Below are positions 20,149 to 32,108 of a DNA stretch of 64,000 nucleotides, piece after piece (the first letter of the stretch is position 1; each line of letters begins with the position of its first letter). The notes beneath the pieces are model-generated. The model worked only from the letters and a program-made list of their open reading frames with translations, was not told where the DNA came from and ran no database searches. Position numbers and translations under genes: made by a program. Source of the stretch: Amoebophrya sp. A120 (lineage: Eukaryota; Sar; Dinophyceae; Syndiniales; Amoebophryaceae); contig CAJINV010000007.1 in the NCBI GenBank assembly GCA_905178155.1, positions 584,912-648,911 of the forward strand. The letters run 5' to 3'.

Positions 20149-21396
20149 CGGTACTAACTCTGAATGTCACTAGTATACTTGCCTCTGTCGTGAACGGCTG
20201 CGAAATGAAACTGTAATGAAAGACCAACAGGTAGAGGTCCGCTCTATGTTTGCCTCCGAAGATGAAATGCAAGAAGAAACAAGAAATAGAATACACAAGG
20301 ACTACTGGACGGCCGCGTAATATTGTGTCGATAATTCTTGCTACCAAGGACAAAATCTTCTAGCGAAACTGCGGAGTCCTACACCGACTCTGCTGTTGAT
20401 GTATGCGTAGCAACCTTCCCGCTTGCGACTTATCAATTTCAACTCCAGCAGAGCCGGTAACAATTAAATCAACAAGGCCACGTCGATTTTATTGAGAATT
20501 CGAGGGTTTCCCACTTTTCTCATCACAATTTTGAGAATACATCAACCCGTAGCCGCAGCAACCAAGAATGTCTGTATCGTTCGCGGAGAAAAAGTTGGTG
20601 TGCTGGCCGTACTACTTCTATTTGATTTTGCCGCTAGGTAGCATTAGTAGCCGATATAGCTATAGGTTATTTTCTCTGACCGATAAGTGTGATGAGTCCT
20701 CTTGTCTTTCTGGAAGAAACAAAAAAGCAAGAGCGAGAGCAACGGAAAGAGTGGTGCACAATCTCTCTGCACGCCTTTTAGTTTTGACCTGACCGAATAC
20801 CGAACTTCGTCTGTGTTCCGTCTAGGTGCTTGAAGCCATGCAATAGTCGTTGTCGGATTCGTAATTTTCGCCGTCGGTGGTTTAGTCGTGCAATGCCTAT
20901 CGTCGTTCGTGGATTTATTACGAAGAAAAATGCATCTTCGTGTTGTCGTCCTTTTCGTTTTCCATTTCGTGCAAGATGGTTGTTCAGTCTTCGGTGTACT
21001 TCGTCAAACCTTCGGCAGCGGTCTAGCTGGTTGGAAGCGAGAGTGAAACACTTGGTGCGTCTACATCAAGTACTCGTTTTTCTTTTTCTCAGTTCTTTCA
21101 GGCAGACGTTCAACCCGAATTGACTGAAAACTGAAGGCAAAGACGAGGTTCTTTTTGTCCTAACACATTCCCCCCCGAGGAATATATAAGAAATCACCGC
21201 ACAAATAATTTTCCCAAAAGCAACCATCATTCCCAAAAGTGCCTCCAATCAAATCGAAAACGAGCCGGAAACTTGCAATTTGGGTGCACCCACCAGCACC
21301 TGAGCTTGCATTTGACAACATTGCACACTTGCAACTCCTCGACCATTATACGTGGTAACCCAACATCTTGCTTGATCGCGGTTCTTGATAAGAAAA
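20149..21396. other. Intergenic, 1.25 kb
   Basis: Two weak + strand frames (20568-20792 and 20830-21123) show no domain, no paralogue and no element; I do not call them genes. Nothing else recognised. Confidence 0.45.
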
Positions 21397-24300
21397 ATGG
21401 TGGAAGAAAACCAAAACCGACGCTCTTCGCAGATGCAGGGCCGTGTCGCGCGGGTGGGTTGCTGGGCCAGGGTCTTGGGCCGTGGAGGAGGTTTTTCCTG
21501 CCTGATGCTGCCGCAGCTATTCGGGGGCAATCTCTGCATGCGCGACATGTCTTTTTTCGTGTCAGCTGAGCGCCGCGGGTTCATGGACAAAACGCCCAAG
21601 CCGCCGCTATCCAATAAAAATCTTGATGTTGGGGCAGAAGTGATGGAGTTTCATCTCTTGTGAAGACGAGTACAGAGACAGAGTAGCTCTGCATACACAA
21701 GAATAAAAAGGCCAAACACGCTGCTTTAAGCTGCAGCGTGGGCTGCTTAGTACTAAATTTATGCAATGTAGTTCCGCATCGTTTTGCTTCGGTTCTTCTC
21801 CTTTCGGTACACTAAACTACAACCGAATCCGACGGTGTCACTGATTTCCATCTCACGCACACTGCAAATGGTAAAACTGTTGCTGTTCTTCTGCAGACTC
21901 CAACTGAACTGTTTTTACACCTTTCACGAGGACAGCTAACTTCATTCGCTCCACCACGACAAAGTAGATTTTTCCTTTCCATACCCTCCAGGCAAGGAGT
22001 ATGACCGCGGCGGTGGGATTGCACTACAGCGGGCTATCATTGAGTGGGACAACTACATCTTCGACACGGGAGTAAGCATGCTGCAGAATGTGTACTACTC
22101 CGCCAAAGACGTTGCCGTTGGGGCTTTGATGCCTGGATCTTCTGCAAATCAAGACGACGAAGCGGCGGGTGCTGCAACTTCAAAGTTGGCGCGCAAGCAC
22201 CCGGAGAAGCGGAAGAAGTGGGCTGCGGTGACCCGGGTTGGGAACACCGATGGTGATGACAGCAAGAGCAACCCGGCGGACATGATCCCGCAAGACGCCG
22301 AGTTTTTGAATGAAGAGGGGACGACGAATGAAGCGGGTCGTGATTCGAAACCGCGGAACTCTGACGACTCTACGTCAAGCCTTCAGAGGCATCTTCACTC
22401 AGCGTCCAGCTCCGCGCTGGAGAAGAAAAGCAAGGAGTTCTTGGCGGAGGAACAACAAGGTGCGAACGATGCTCGCGTCCGTGACAACGCTGATTCTGCT
22501 GGGCAAAATAATGCTGGGAAAAATGACGAACCTGAGTCCAAAGACCATGATTACGATTCTTCGTGGGCTGGCAAAGTGTCGAGTTTCTTCCAAGCGGCCA
22601 GCGACGCGGTAATTGGAAGCTTTTTCCAGGTGGGAACCGCGAAAACTACTGCGGAAAGTAGCGGCGACAAAAATCTTCACCAGAGCAAGGAGCGAGATCA
22701 GCAGCTGCTCCCGCAGCAGTCCTTTCTCGAAGAAACACTGCCACCCACGAACAACATTGGCGTAATATCGACGCCGGCTCCGCAGTTTTCTCCGATTGGT
22801 TCGCCTTTGTTGGTGCCCGCAGGAGAAGGCACAACACCGTGGGAACCTGCCTCTCCGGAGACTGCTTCGGGGGGGTTTCTCGAGCAGGTTTCGAGCGTGT
22901 TGCAGGCGGGGACTGATGCGGTTGGAAGTTTGTTTCAGAGAACCAGTGCGGTAGTGGGGCTTTCACCGGGTGATCATCAGCATGCACAGGTGGAGCAGGA
23001 GGCCGAGCTCTCTGTGAAGACGACCAGCACGACAGAAACGTCGCCTCATCCGCCGGCGCCGCGTGCGGAGGGTTGTCCGTCAGACGATCAAACTGTGGCA
23101 TCAAGTGTATCGCACAGAAAAAAGCTAGCACTTCTCAACAGTGGTAAAAACGCATGATGCGTAATATCGAAATGCAGTTGCAATTGCACGCGAAAGACAA
23201 TAAATACAATAGTTCAAAAAGATTGTGTTTGTGACGCGCACGGCCGTCGCATGACACTCTGCAAGACTGGTTTTTGTTCAGCACGGCTTGTCTCTTTTCT
23301 ACTGAAGTTGAGATGCTAGTAGTTATATTCTGTACGATAAAACCAAAACGAAGCCGTGTTGACGACAGCCACAACGGAAACGTCGCCGCACCCGCCGGCA
23401 CCACCTGCGGGAAGTTTCACAGAGCTGCGAAAGGACCGCGCGAAACCAAGTTTGGATCCCAGTAAGAACGAGAATGCCAACGCGGACCAGGAGCTACGGA
23501 CGTACAAACGCCACATGGGTGCTGCTATCGAGAAGGTGAAGGGGATGGATCGAGCGCGGCGCAAACTGCAACGAAAATTGGAGTACCCAGAACTACGTGA
23601 GTTTGTCCAGTTGCGGGAAAGCAGGGCGAATAAAGAACAAGAAGCAGAGCGTGCAAATAAAGCAGGCTCTGAGACGAGCGGAGAGCGAGGACCAAGTGAT
23701 CATGCAGAACCAGCAGCAGCGGGAAACGCAAATCTGACTCGTCTTCAGGTGGAGATGTGCAAACTCGGGCCCAGCGTTGCCGGGCTGGTTCCCATCGAGC
23801 ATTTTTTTGTCACGTTTTACAAAGAAAATTCACCGGTTGATGTTGGTGCCCAAGCCGCCAAGGGCCATACCCGTATCGTGGTTGCGGAGTATGAGGGAAG
23901 CGGTTTGGATATCGCCACCCTGGACCAGCTTGACCACGAGCAGGCGGATTCGAGTATTTCCATCTACCAGGGCAAAAGGCGGAAGTACAGCAGCATCAAC
24001 AATCCGGGGTTCTTTGGCATTGAAACGTGGACGGACGACTTGGACGCCTATAAGGAAAAACCTGAAGAGAAGAAGAAAAAGGCAAAGTCCCTTATTTGTT
24101 TGGGCATGGTCCCTGACAGCACCCCCCAAGCCGCATTGATACAACGACAAGGTCTGGGTGATGAAATTCCTTATGATGTGGGCACCTCGGGTCCGAAACA
24201 AAACGAGTTCAGGTTATACTCATTCGATGATCCTGTTGAGATTAAGGACCTGGTTGGGCTTGTGGGTCAGACGATGGGGTATGGGTGGAATGAAGATTAC

Positions 24301-25330
24301 TCACTCAAGGGATCGCAACTGTCAACACTTTGTAAATGCGATTGTGAATCTTTTTTCTCCGCGACGGTACAACATATCTGTGCAGACACGAGCCCTGTCA
24401 AACACGGTACTAAATATCGTAGTGCCAGATCATGTGGTACCTGCGGAAAGGGTAGACACTGACGGATTGAGAAACCAGCTGAAAAAGAATTTGCTCCATC
24501 TGCTGGAGACTCTCCGTGATACAGTTACAGTTCAGGAAAAACATTCGCAAGGTGGGAGTACCAGTGGAATGCCTGCAAAAAGCAAAGTTCCACTGCACAA
24601 GCTTTGGAAGGACGAAGAAATGCGCAAGTTTGATCAGCTGCTTGAAGAAAATAAGCTCTCATATGAAAAAGGGGAGAAGATGGAACACGAACGAGAAGCG
24701 ATCTCCGTAGTGGCTGATCCGCAGTTGATGACTCTGTTCGGTAAAATAGTCACAGAATCAGAAAAGTCACTCCTTGCGCAGGAACACACAGAAGCATCAG
24801 ACCACGCTCCAGTCGACGAGGACAAGAAGAAGCTGGGTGTTTATGCTCACGCGATGGACACAATCTGTCGGGCTTCAAGTGACATGGTGCGGGATCGTTT
24901 GAAATTCGCACCAGATCCGAGCGCAATAAAAGTGCAGCGCCGCTATGCGTGCGAACTTTCCCGGGCTATGCGGACGGCAATTGAATCGGACACGGCCGAA
25001 AGCAGATTGGAAAGATTTGCCGCTGATGACAAAGCAAGGGAGAAAACTGCGACACTTGACAGAACATGGACTCCGTGGCTCCTCGATCCTTTCCCTTCGT
25101 CTCCTCGATCCTATGACAGCTGGACCCCTTCCCCTTCGTCGGACGGGAGCGCATCAAAAAAATGCAGCCGCAGATGGATGTCAGAAGTAGATTACTATTA
25201 TTTTTTTGATTTTTTGTCCTATTTAATAGGAGAAAAAGGAGACGGGCGTGAGCGCTATTTCCTGTGGGAGCGCTGCGAAGTGCGGAAGTGGTACATCGTC
25301 AGCGGATATGGATACAAGTGGCTGGCCTAA
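21397..25330 (+). CDS. LRAT/NCxHF-motif protein, frameshifted
   Basis: Likely exons: 21397-21639, 21997-23107 and 23345-25330. The middle is a low-complexity acidic linker with a repeated TETSPHPPAP segment on both sides of the element. The C-terminal half has a folded region: LVPIEHFFVTFYKENSPV and later DYSLKG, then RNCQHFVNAIVNLF. NC(E/Q)HFV is the catalytic-Cys motif of LRAT and HRASLS acyltransferases and related papain-like folds, so an acyltransferase or thiol hydrolase is plausible. The reading frame breaks between DYSLKG and RNCQHF at about 24308 without any room for an intron. This is a one-base indel in the assembly, a real mutation, or recoding. After the break the frame runs to 25330 with charged helices and an aromatic tail (KWYIVSGYGYKWLA). 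Confidence 0.62.
21640..21996 (+). other. Probable GT-AG intron, 357 bp
   Basis: Donor GCAGAA|GTGATG and acceptor CAGGCAAG|GAG are phase compatible and join NLDVGAE to EYDRGGG. Other donors nearby (GTTGGGG) would also keep frame, so the exact boundary is open. Confidence 0.5.
23108..23339. mobile_element. Intronic TIR element, family N
   Basis: 232 bp, TATCGCACAGAAAAAAGCTA against an end reading TTATATTCTGTACGATA; inner TIR CTAGCA and TCTC also pair. Flanks AAGTG/AAACC are poor, so it may be old. Removal joins TVASS to ENEAVL in frame. Only copy of this TIR here. Confidence 0.72.
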
Positions 25331-26334
25331 GTGAAAATGACGGATGTATTTTGATCAATACAATTCTATTGTTCGGGCACTTGTTCAGCTACTGACTCAG
25401 TTTTCACTTACCGCGTGATTTCACTAGTAGTGCTGGGAGGAGCCGAATCATCCTGCGTGATTCTAGTATTGTTTGTTCTGGTATTCGTTTCCGTGCTTCA
25501 CATTGATTGTGCTGATGTGGTGTTGATTGTTTTTTGTCGAGAGGACTACATTTTATTTGAAGCTGTTATTTAAGGAAGACAGGCGATCTTCATCTTCTAC
25601 GGAAAGGTCGCCGTCTTGTCCTAAATTAGATTTGGAAATGTAACGTCGGATTCGCGCACACGCACCTTCTGTTGCTTTGATTGTTCGTGTGCCTTCGTTT
25701 TGCAAGAGCAAGTAGCAGATAAATTCATTGGTGTTGAAGAACATGCAAGATATTCTTCAGCTTTTGCGAAGATGGCTTTTTCTGTAGTTCTGTTTCTTCC
25801 ATCAAGGCGAACGTTCAAATTGCAGTTTCAGTGAATCTTCGGTCTGGTCAATGCGCGTCTAGTACATCGCGAGGCGATGGTGGTCGTTCTCGTCCATTAT
25901 CGTACATCTTGATCTTGGTTCATGTCTTCGTTCATGTCTTCGTTCATGTCGTCGTTTATGTCTTCGTTCATCGTCGCAAATGCAGGAACAGTCGATACAT
26001 CTTTAATTCAAAACTTGTACTGGATTTCTTCCTGGACACAAGTATCTATTCTTGGATCCAATTTGTTTTAATATGATCTGATGTCGGACGAGTCGCTCAC
26101 GCTCGACCTCCGACCGTGTGTTGCTTTGCACCCCTAGTGTCTTACCGACAAAAGAGCCAACAGGCATGTAGCCGCTAAGACCCCGTCAATTAGTACCCGT
26201 TGTGGGAAATCTAATTAGATCTTCTACCGCTACTAGAAGGGTGACTGTGTTTATTGAACTTGAGTCTCGTGTAGTTGTGGAGCGCGAATGCCCCTAGCCG
26301 CAATTTACGTCAGAAAACGTCTCCGAGGTGCAAA
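25331..26334. other. Intergenic, 1 kb
   Basis: No convincing gene. Contains a short 12-bp tandem repeat at about 25913-25975. The reading frame of the next gene extends upstream to 26275, but without an ATG. Confidence 0.5.
25913..25975. repeat. 12-bp tandem repeat, about five copies
   Basis: Units GTTCATGTCTTC, GTTCATGTCGTC and GTTTATGTCTTC follow head to tail. Possibly a small minisatellite in the 5' region of the next gene. Confidence 0.75.
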
Positions 26335-29300
26335 ATGGCAGCAAAGTTATCTCCGGGGATAATTGCAATTCTGTCTTCGCTGGAGCTGGGGTCCTACCAC
26401 ACCAACAACAATTCGTATAGCCCAGCCCCAGCACGCCCCTGTACGACAACGATTCTTGTGCAGGCCCTAAAAGCGGTCCGCCGGCAAACCAGGAGGACGC
26501 ACAGCAAGAACCTCTCGCAAACTGGACGGAGCAGGCAACATGACACTACTTCTCAGGCGGTACAAAATAAATCCAAGACCATTCTGGACACACGACCAGC
26601 ACATTTTTCCCTGCTGGCTCGTAGCTCGCGCGAGGACAGCACTAGGAGTACACGAGGTGTTGAAGGGAACCACGACGAGCAACCGCTGTTACGGCGAGCG
26701 CGTAACCCGCCAGCACATGAAGATGCAACCGAAACCGTCTTGGGCAGAAACGAAATAGCAAACGACCTCAAGCCCACCTCCTTCTGTGCGGGCGGATCGT
26801 GCGAGGGCGGGATAATTGCGCCAGAAAAGCCCAAACAGCTCCATACCTACGACGAGGCGCGGGGTTTGCTGTTAGACGGAGCAACAGGAAGGATCATCGG
26901 AAAGAAGAGAGAGGGGAGCAATCAGATCGTCGATGTGGTGAACAAGAACTCCATGGTCGTCATAGGCACGATTGACCCAGCATCCGGGAATATAATCAGC
27001 GCTGCTACTGGCGAGGTAATCGGGTCTAGAACCGGAACAATAGAAACACTAGACAGCGCAGCGGTTTCTGTAGCTTCACGGAACGCTGGTGATGGGTTTC
27101 CGACCACAGGAAACGGAGCTGTACAGCCTCAGACACGTGCAGCCGGTGATAACAAGCGAAACGACCAAAATCTGCAACAGAGCGCAGAGAAGACGACGAA
27201 ACTTTCCCAACCACTTACTACCACGACCACCAAACTGCCGTTAGTTTTGCCAGAAAGCGAGATGGGGTACGGCGCTACAGCGTATTCTTGGCTTCTAGGC
27301 CCGAACCCGACGGGACGCTCTGTTGTGCACCCAAGTGTGGATAGGAGATATCCAATCATGCGGGAAGACACGCTCTCCCTGCACGCTTGCCCCCTGGACG
27401 TGTGCGTCTTTTTCCGAGTAGTAGGGACTTCAATTACGCCTAGTACCCCAGAGGCGAGCTTGAACAAGATGTCTACTGCTCAGGAAATAAAGAATTTAGC
27501 TGCAGCAGGACCATTCGGCTGGCTCGGGGCGGATCGCGAGCGGCAGCAAATGGAAGTGCTAGATGCGGCCAGCGATTTGGGCGATAAGACTGTGCAGGCA
27601 AAGGGATGTTGGTATTTGTCGAAGCGAGTAGAGGTGGGGAAGAGTAATAAAGATTCTCAACCTGCTGGAAAACAAGACGATCCTGATGTTGCTATTGATC
27701 CAGCAAGAGCTGCTGCTGCGATCGATCCAGCAAGACAGAATCGTGATCCAGCAACACAACGTGTTCTACAAGCCGACGAGTACTTTATCAAGCACTGGGA
27801 CAGTGGGGCGTTTTTGGATTTTGCCGGTATAGAAGAAACACCACCAGCAACTGTAAATAGCGGCGGCGGAGAACAAGAAGTTTCATTAGCTGCTGCGGCT
27901 GTACAACGAGTTCCTGACTTCACCTTCCCAGACAGTCTCTCCGCGGGCTCCTTCACCTTTGTTCGACCGGACGGGAGGAGCGATTCAGGCAATACAGCCG
28001 GTACAGCACCAGCTATTACAAGTACAACATTGAAAGTCCGGCCAATCAACTTGCGTAAGGATGGGGCCGCTGGCAGCAATTACAGTATCCGCGACCGATT
28101 CGGAAATGCCGCTTGCTACCCGAGAGTGGAAACTTGGTCGATGACGAGTTCTTTATTGAGCACGACAAATAACTATGACATAACGGACGACCAGGTCCAG
28201 GAGCAACAGGAAGCAATAGCAAACGGGAATAATAGAAACGAAAACCCAAGCGCAAACCCCGCCGCAGCTTTAGCCCAGCAAATAGTCAACATGTACGCGC
28301 AGTTCAAGGGCGTTAGCTGCTTAGCCGGCGTCCCGTTTTACCTGATGTCCCACCGGTCGCACGCGTTGATAGTCGACAAAGATGCCATGGGAGGGGAGGT
28401 CAATGAAGTCGCCCTTGACCCGAAGAAGCATCGGAAACCGGCGAAGGGGAAGTTTGTTTTCCTAAACGCCGGGCCGGACCTGGCTGGAGGGGACGACTCC
28501 GTTCAAAAAATGAAGAATCAAAATGCGAATCGGTACAGCCTGAAAGCCGTTGTCGCCGACGCGTACCTTCAGATCAAGAAAAACGACCTGAAACAAGTTC
28601 ACTGGTCCGGCAGTGAAGAGGAAAATGAGAAAATTTACGGCTCTCCCGGTCTCTTCCATCCCCCCGACACTTTTTACCCGGACGGCCTCACCTGGGAGAT
28701 TGTTGGCCGCGGCGCGCGGGGAATGGCTAGTAAGGTCTGTATCAAAGCGACGTTTGCGAATGATTTTCACGGCGAAGGCGGGGGGAAAAAGGCCGTGTAT
28801 CTACAAGATTTCGTGCACGGGGGGGACAACGAAGGGCCGCGGAATAATTGGCACACATCGGACGCTTTCGTCAACTACTGTGGCAGTTGGGAGGAATGGA
28901 GCTTAGTGCCGGTTGAAGACGATGATGGCAACATCAAGGACGGCACAGAGGGTACCAGTACAGGGAACAACAGGAAGATCTGTCAGGAACTGGAGTTAAC
29001 CACGACGACTACAACAACCACGACCACGACGGTTTTCTCTGGGACTGCCGTGCCGCAGGAAACTGGGAGTGTAGCAGTTGTAGTTGCAGCTGGTCGTGCC
29101 AATAGTAGCAATTCTAGCATTATGTCATGGTCCACATCTGACCGCGTCGACCTCGAAACAACTGGTAGGAACCCTGGAAGAACATCTAATTCATCATCTT
29201 CAGCTCAGTCTATCGCCTCCAGCTCTGATAGAGTAATTGGCGACCTGCAACGAGGCAGGAGTGATCGTACCGTGGGGGTGGAATCGTCTTCGCAACAAGG

Positions 29301-30711
29301 AGAAGTTTCAGACACAGGAAACGCCAACACGACAGTAAAAGCACGACTCGTGCCCCCTTGCAAGGAACTCGTCAACGGTACGGTACGAAACGGAAAGAAC
29401 TTGAATACCACTACAAACGCGTGCCACTACAACTCGACGAACAAAACAGATCCACCACAGCAAGAAACCCGAGGCGACCGGCAAAAAGCCACCCTGTTCG
29501 GCCTCCCTCTCCCTTTCCCCATTGTCGTGCTGGTGATTATCTTTATCGGACTCTGCTGCGCTTTTTTCACGATCACCTGCTGGCTTTGCGGGAGCTCCAG
29601 TTGTTGCTCTTGGGGAAAGAAAAAAGCCGAAGAAGAAGCACTGGATGCGATCCTAGCTCCTTTGGAAAAGAAGTACAATAACCGGAGGAGCCAGAGTGGC
29701 CGGGATTTGTCAGCAAAGAGCAAGAAGCCAAAAAGAAAAAAAACCCTACCGCCTGGCGGCGCAGGTCTAGCAGGAGGGGATCAACATCCTCGTACTATCG
29801 GCGGTACTGGCACTGCATCTGATACTTCTAACACAGCTGGCGGCGGTGCGAGTGACAGATCGTCCAAAAGTAGTACGTTGGCCGCGTCCGATAGACCGCC
29901 GTCGACTTTCATTGGGGCGAGGACACCATCACCGGCTCTTGACTCCGAACAAATTTTTGGACAAACTGCAACACTTCCAGGAACAACGACAACAGCGAAG
30001 ACGAAAAAGAAAAAAAGCACTAGCAAAGAATCTACTTCTACGCCGTCCGTGGCCATTGTAAGTTTCGGAGACCAAAGTAATAAAACTTCATCAACAGCTG
30101 GAAATGGAGATGTTGGAAGCAAGTCGATAATAATCGGCGGGACCGTGTCTTCTAATAACTCCAACGATCAGATGAAGTTTTACCCGTCGCAAGTAGCAGT
30201 CAATAATTCTGCCGAGACCAGTGGAAGTAGTGCGACGATAGTTACGAAGGCGTGCAACGAGAGCCATAGCGGAACTACAAGTGGGGGCAGTATTAAAAAC
30301 GCCAACGATAAGGGAAGCAAAGAGCTGCAAGAACACCATCTCCAAAGCAGTTCGCTTTCTTCTGCAAGTTTCGATTACACGGAACAGCAGAAGCTTGCGA
30401 TGCTCCAGGCCAACCAAATGCCAGGCTTAGCGGGAATCAGTAATGAGCTCGTGGAGTCCGCAAAATTTGGAGCAGAAGATGCAGATCATGTTGATCATAT
30501 AATTAGCGGTTCCCAGGTAGAAGAACAAGTGCGGACATCTACTTCCAGAGGGAGTTTGTTGTCTGGAGAACGTCGTGTAGGTGCAAATGTGCCGGACTTC
30601 GCTAGACAAGAAAAAGAAGAAGTTGTAGTAGTAGACCAGAAAAAGGAGGAGAAACTCAACATTGCAAGCTTCGGGGGCTCGGGGGACGCGAGTCGGGAGG
30701 AACATTTCTAG
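26335..30711 (+). CDS. Large single-pass membrane protein, no introns
   Basis: An unbroken frame of 1459 codons from ATG 26335 (MAAKLSPGIIAILSS, a weak signal or anchor). The ectodomain is long and N-glycosylation-rich. It holds a GRIIGKK/GNIISAATGEVIG repeat-like region (residues 200-260), Cys pairs and a region WEIVGRGARGMASKVCIKAT with NNWHTSDAFVNYCGSWEEWSL. A membrane span lies near residues 1060-1085 (PIVVLVIIFIGLCCAFF), followed by a Cys-rich juxtamembrane part (CWLCGSSSCCSW) that could be palmitoylated. The cytoplasmic tail of about 370 residues is Ser/Thr/Lys-rich and low complexity. I do not recognise the family. It has no TIR element in 4.4 kb of coding sequence, unlike most other genes here. 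Confidence 0.85.
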   Translation: MAAKLSPGIIAILSSLELGSYHTNNNSYSPAPARPCTTTILVQALKAVRRQTRRTHSKNLSQTGRSRQHDTTSQAVQNKSKTILDTRPAHFSLLARSSREDSTRSTRGVEGNHDEQPLLRRARNPPAHEDATETVLGRNEIANDLKPTSFCAGGSCEGGIIAPEKPKQLHTYDEARGLLLDGATGRIIGKKREGSNQIVDVVNKNSMVVIGTIDPASGNIISAATGEVIGSRTGTIETLDSAAVSVASRNAGDGFPTTGNGAVQPQTRAAGDNKRNDQNLQQSAEKTTKLSQPLTTTTTKLPLVLPESEMGYGATAYSWLLGPNPTGRSVVHPSVDRRYPIMREDTLSLHACPLDVCVFFRVVGTSITPSTPEASLNKMSTAQEIKNLAAAGPFGWLGADRERQQMEVLDAASDLGDKTVQAKGCWYLSKRVEVGKSNKDSQPAGKQDDPDVAIDPARAAAAIDPARQNRDPATQRVLQADEYFIKHWDSGAFLDFAGIEETPPATVNSGGGEQEVSLAAAAVQRVPDFTFPDSLSAGSFTFVRPDGRSDSGNTAGTAPAITSTTLKVRPINLRKDGAAGSNYSIRDRFGNAACYPRVETWSMTSSLLSTTNNYDITDDQVQEQQEAIANGNNRNENPSANPAAALAQQIVNMYAQFKGVSCLAGVPFYLMSHRSHALIVDKDAMGGEVNEVALDPKKHRKPAKGKFVFLNAGPDLAGGDDSVQKMKNQNANRYSLKAVVADAYLQIKKNDLKQVHWSGSEEENEKIYGSPGLFHPPDTFYPDGLTWEIVGRGARGMASKVCIKATFANDFHGEGGGKKAVYLQDFVHGGDNEGPRNNWHTSDAFVNYCGSWEEWSLVPVEDDDGNIKDGTEGTSTGNNRKICQELELTTTTTTTTTTTVFSGTAVPQETGSVAVVVAAGRANSSNSSIMSWSTSDRVDLETTGRNPGRTSNSSSSAQSIASSSDRVIGDLQRGRSDRTVGVESSSQQGEVSDTGNANTTVKARLVPPCKELVNGTVRNGKNLNTTTNACHYNSTNKTDPPQQETRGDRQKATLFGLPLPFPIVVLVIIFIGLCCAFFTITCWLCGSSSCCSWGKKKAEEEALDAILAPLEKKYNNRRSQSGRDLSAKSKKPKRKKTLPPGGAGLAGGDQHPRTIGGTGTASDTSNTAGGGASDRSSKSSTLAASDRPPSTFIGARTPSPALDSEQIFGQTATLPGTTTTAKTKKKKSTSKESTSTPSVAIVSFGDQSNKTSSTAGNGDVGSKSIIIGGTVSSNNSNDQMKFYPSQVAVNNSAETSGSSATIVTKACNESHSGTTSGGSIKNANDKGSKELQEHHLQSSSLSSASFDYTEQQKLAMLQANQMPGLAGISNELVESAKFGAEDADHVDHIISGSQVEEQVRTSTSRGSLLSGERRVGANVPDFARQEKEEVVVVDQKKEEKLNIASFGGSGDASREEHF

Positions 30712-32108
30712 CTGGTGTTAAAACGTCCCCGCATTCGGGATTTCCACTCCATTTTCAGATCGTAATATCAGTCCCATAATAAATTCCAAAACATGAAGAT
30801 GAAGCGAATTCGATCCAATCCCGTACTACTGTACACGTACAGGAAGTGTGCTAAATAAAAAGGCCAGGCTCATCGATCCGAATATAGCTGGATGAATTGC
30901 GGAAAGAGTGCCAGCGTATTCGCCTTCGATTTTAGGATTGCACTTTCTGGCGACGTCGGCGAGTTGATGCTTAGCACGTGTTCGGCCGCATAAGTTCATC
31001 TTTCCAGTGATCTGAAGAAGTAGTAATAGATCCTTCTTGATGTCGTGTGTCTCTTTCAAATACCGAAACAACAAGCAAAAAGATTTTCCGGGTCCTGATC
31101 CTTTTCTTTTCATGTGGGTCTTTGAAGCTTTGGAACCAGCATTCGGTAGTGAGATGATCCGATCAAGAGGGAAGCACTTTACGTTTATTTGTATGTTAAT
31201 CAATGATCCAGCTTCACCTCCTGCGCTTTGACGATCCAGATCATTTATTCATCTTCAGAAAGATTGAGAATGACATCTGTTGGTCGTGTGCTGGTAACGT
31301 CGAAAAAACAAAGTGCCACTCCCGTATTCGCAACATCCCGACCGCTAAAGAGTGTACAGCCCGTGTTGTTGGGCCTCTTTCCACCGAGGTGCAAGAAGAA
31401 TTTTGATTCGCTTGAATTCTTTCTATGCACGAACTTCGAGTATTTTCTCGATACTCCTTGTCGATTCGACACTCCATGCCGATGAATTTTCGAACCCAAA
31501 ATTGTAGGAACGAAGTGTGAAGATGCTGAGCGCTGACTTTTCGACAAGAGTTTGAATAGAGCAGCAATATCACCTCGAAAATTTCGAATGTGTGACTTGT
31601 ATGAACCTTTGATATGTCATCCGTTCGTTGTAATCGTTATCGTGTTGATTCGTAATTTGATACTCGGAATTTTCTAATATACCAATCTTTGTAAGTATAA
31701 CTTGTAAAGGTATTGAAGCGGTACTCACATGGATTCACGATATACGAAAACTCTATAAAGACGACTTTTCCGCTGAAAACAAGATCGCAAAATGATACTT
31801 AACAATGTCCGCTCTTGTATGATTTTGAACTATATGATTGTTTCGCGACAGTATTTCGTTCCGGTTTGACTTTGACTTTTATGGAGCGAGAACCGCACGA
31901 AGTGACAGGAACTTCATCTTCCGCTCTGTGCTGGTTGCTTTTATTCCAACTGTGAACGAGAAGAAACCAACCGTGTATTCTTGTTCGACGCGCAGGAGTA
32001 GAACTACTTGGTTCACGCCACAACCACCTAACCGCCTTCCTGTACAACTGCCAGCCTGTCGCAGCAGGAGCCAAGTTCGTCTTCACACGACCAACGACCT
32101 CAAAGATA
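30712..32108. other. Intergenic, 1.4 kb
   Basis: Only short scattered frames on both strands (for example 30826-31203 on the minus strand), with no domain or element. Separates two long secretory genes. Confidence 0.5.

Noticed and set aside
20568-21123. Two + strand frames that could be small genes
   Set aside because: No domain, no start context, no homology within the window, and no element or intron signal to support them.
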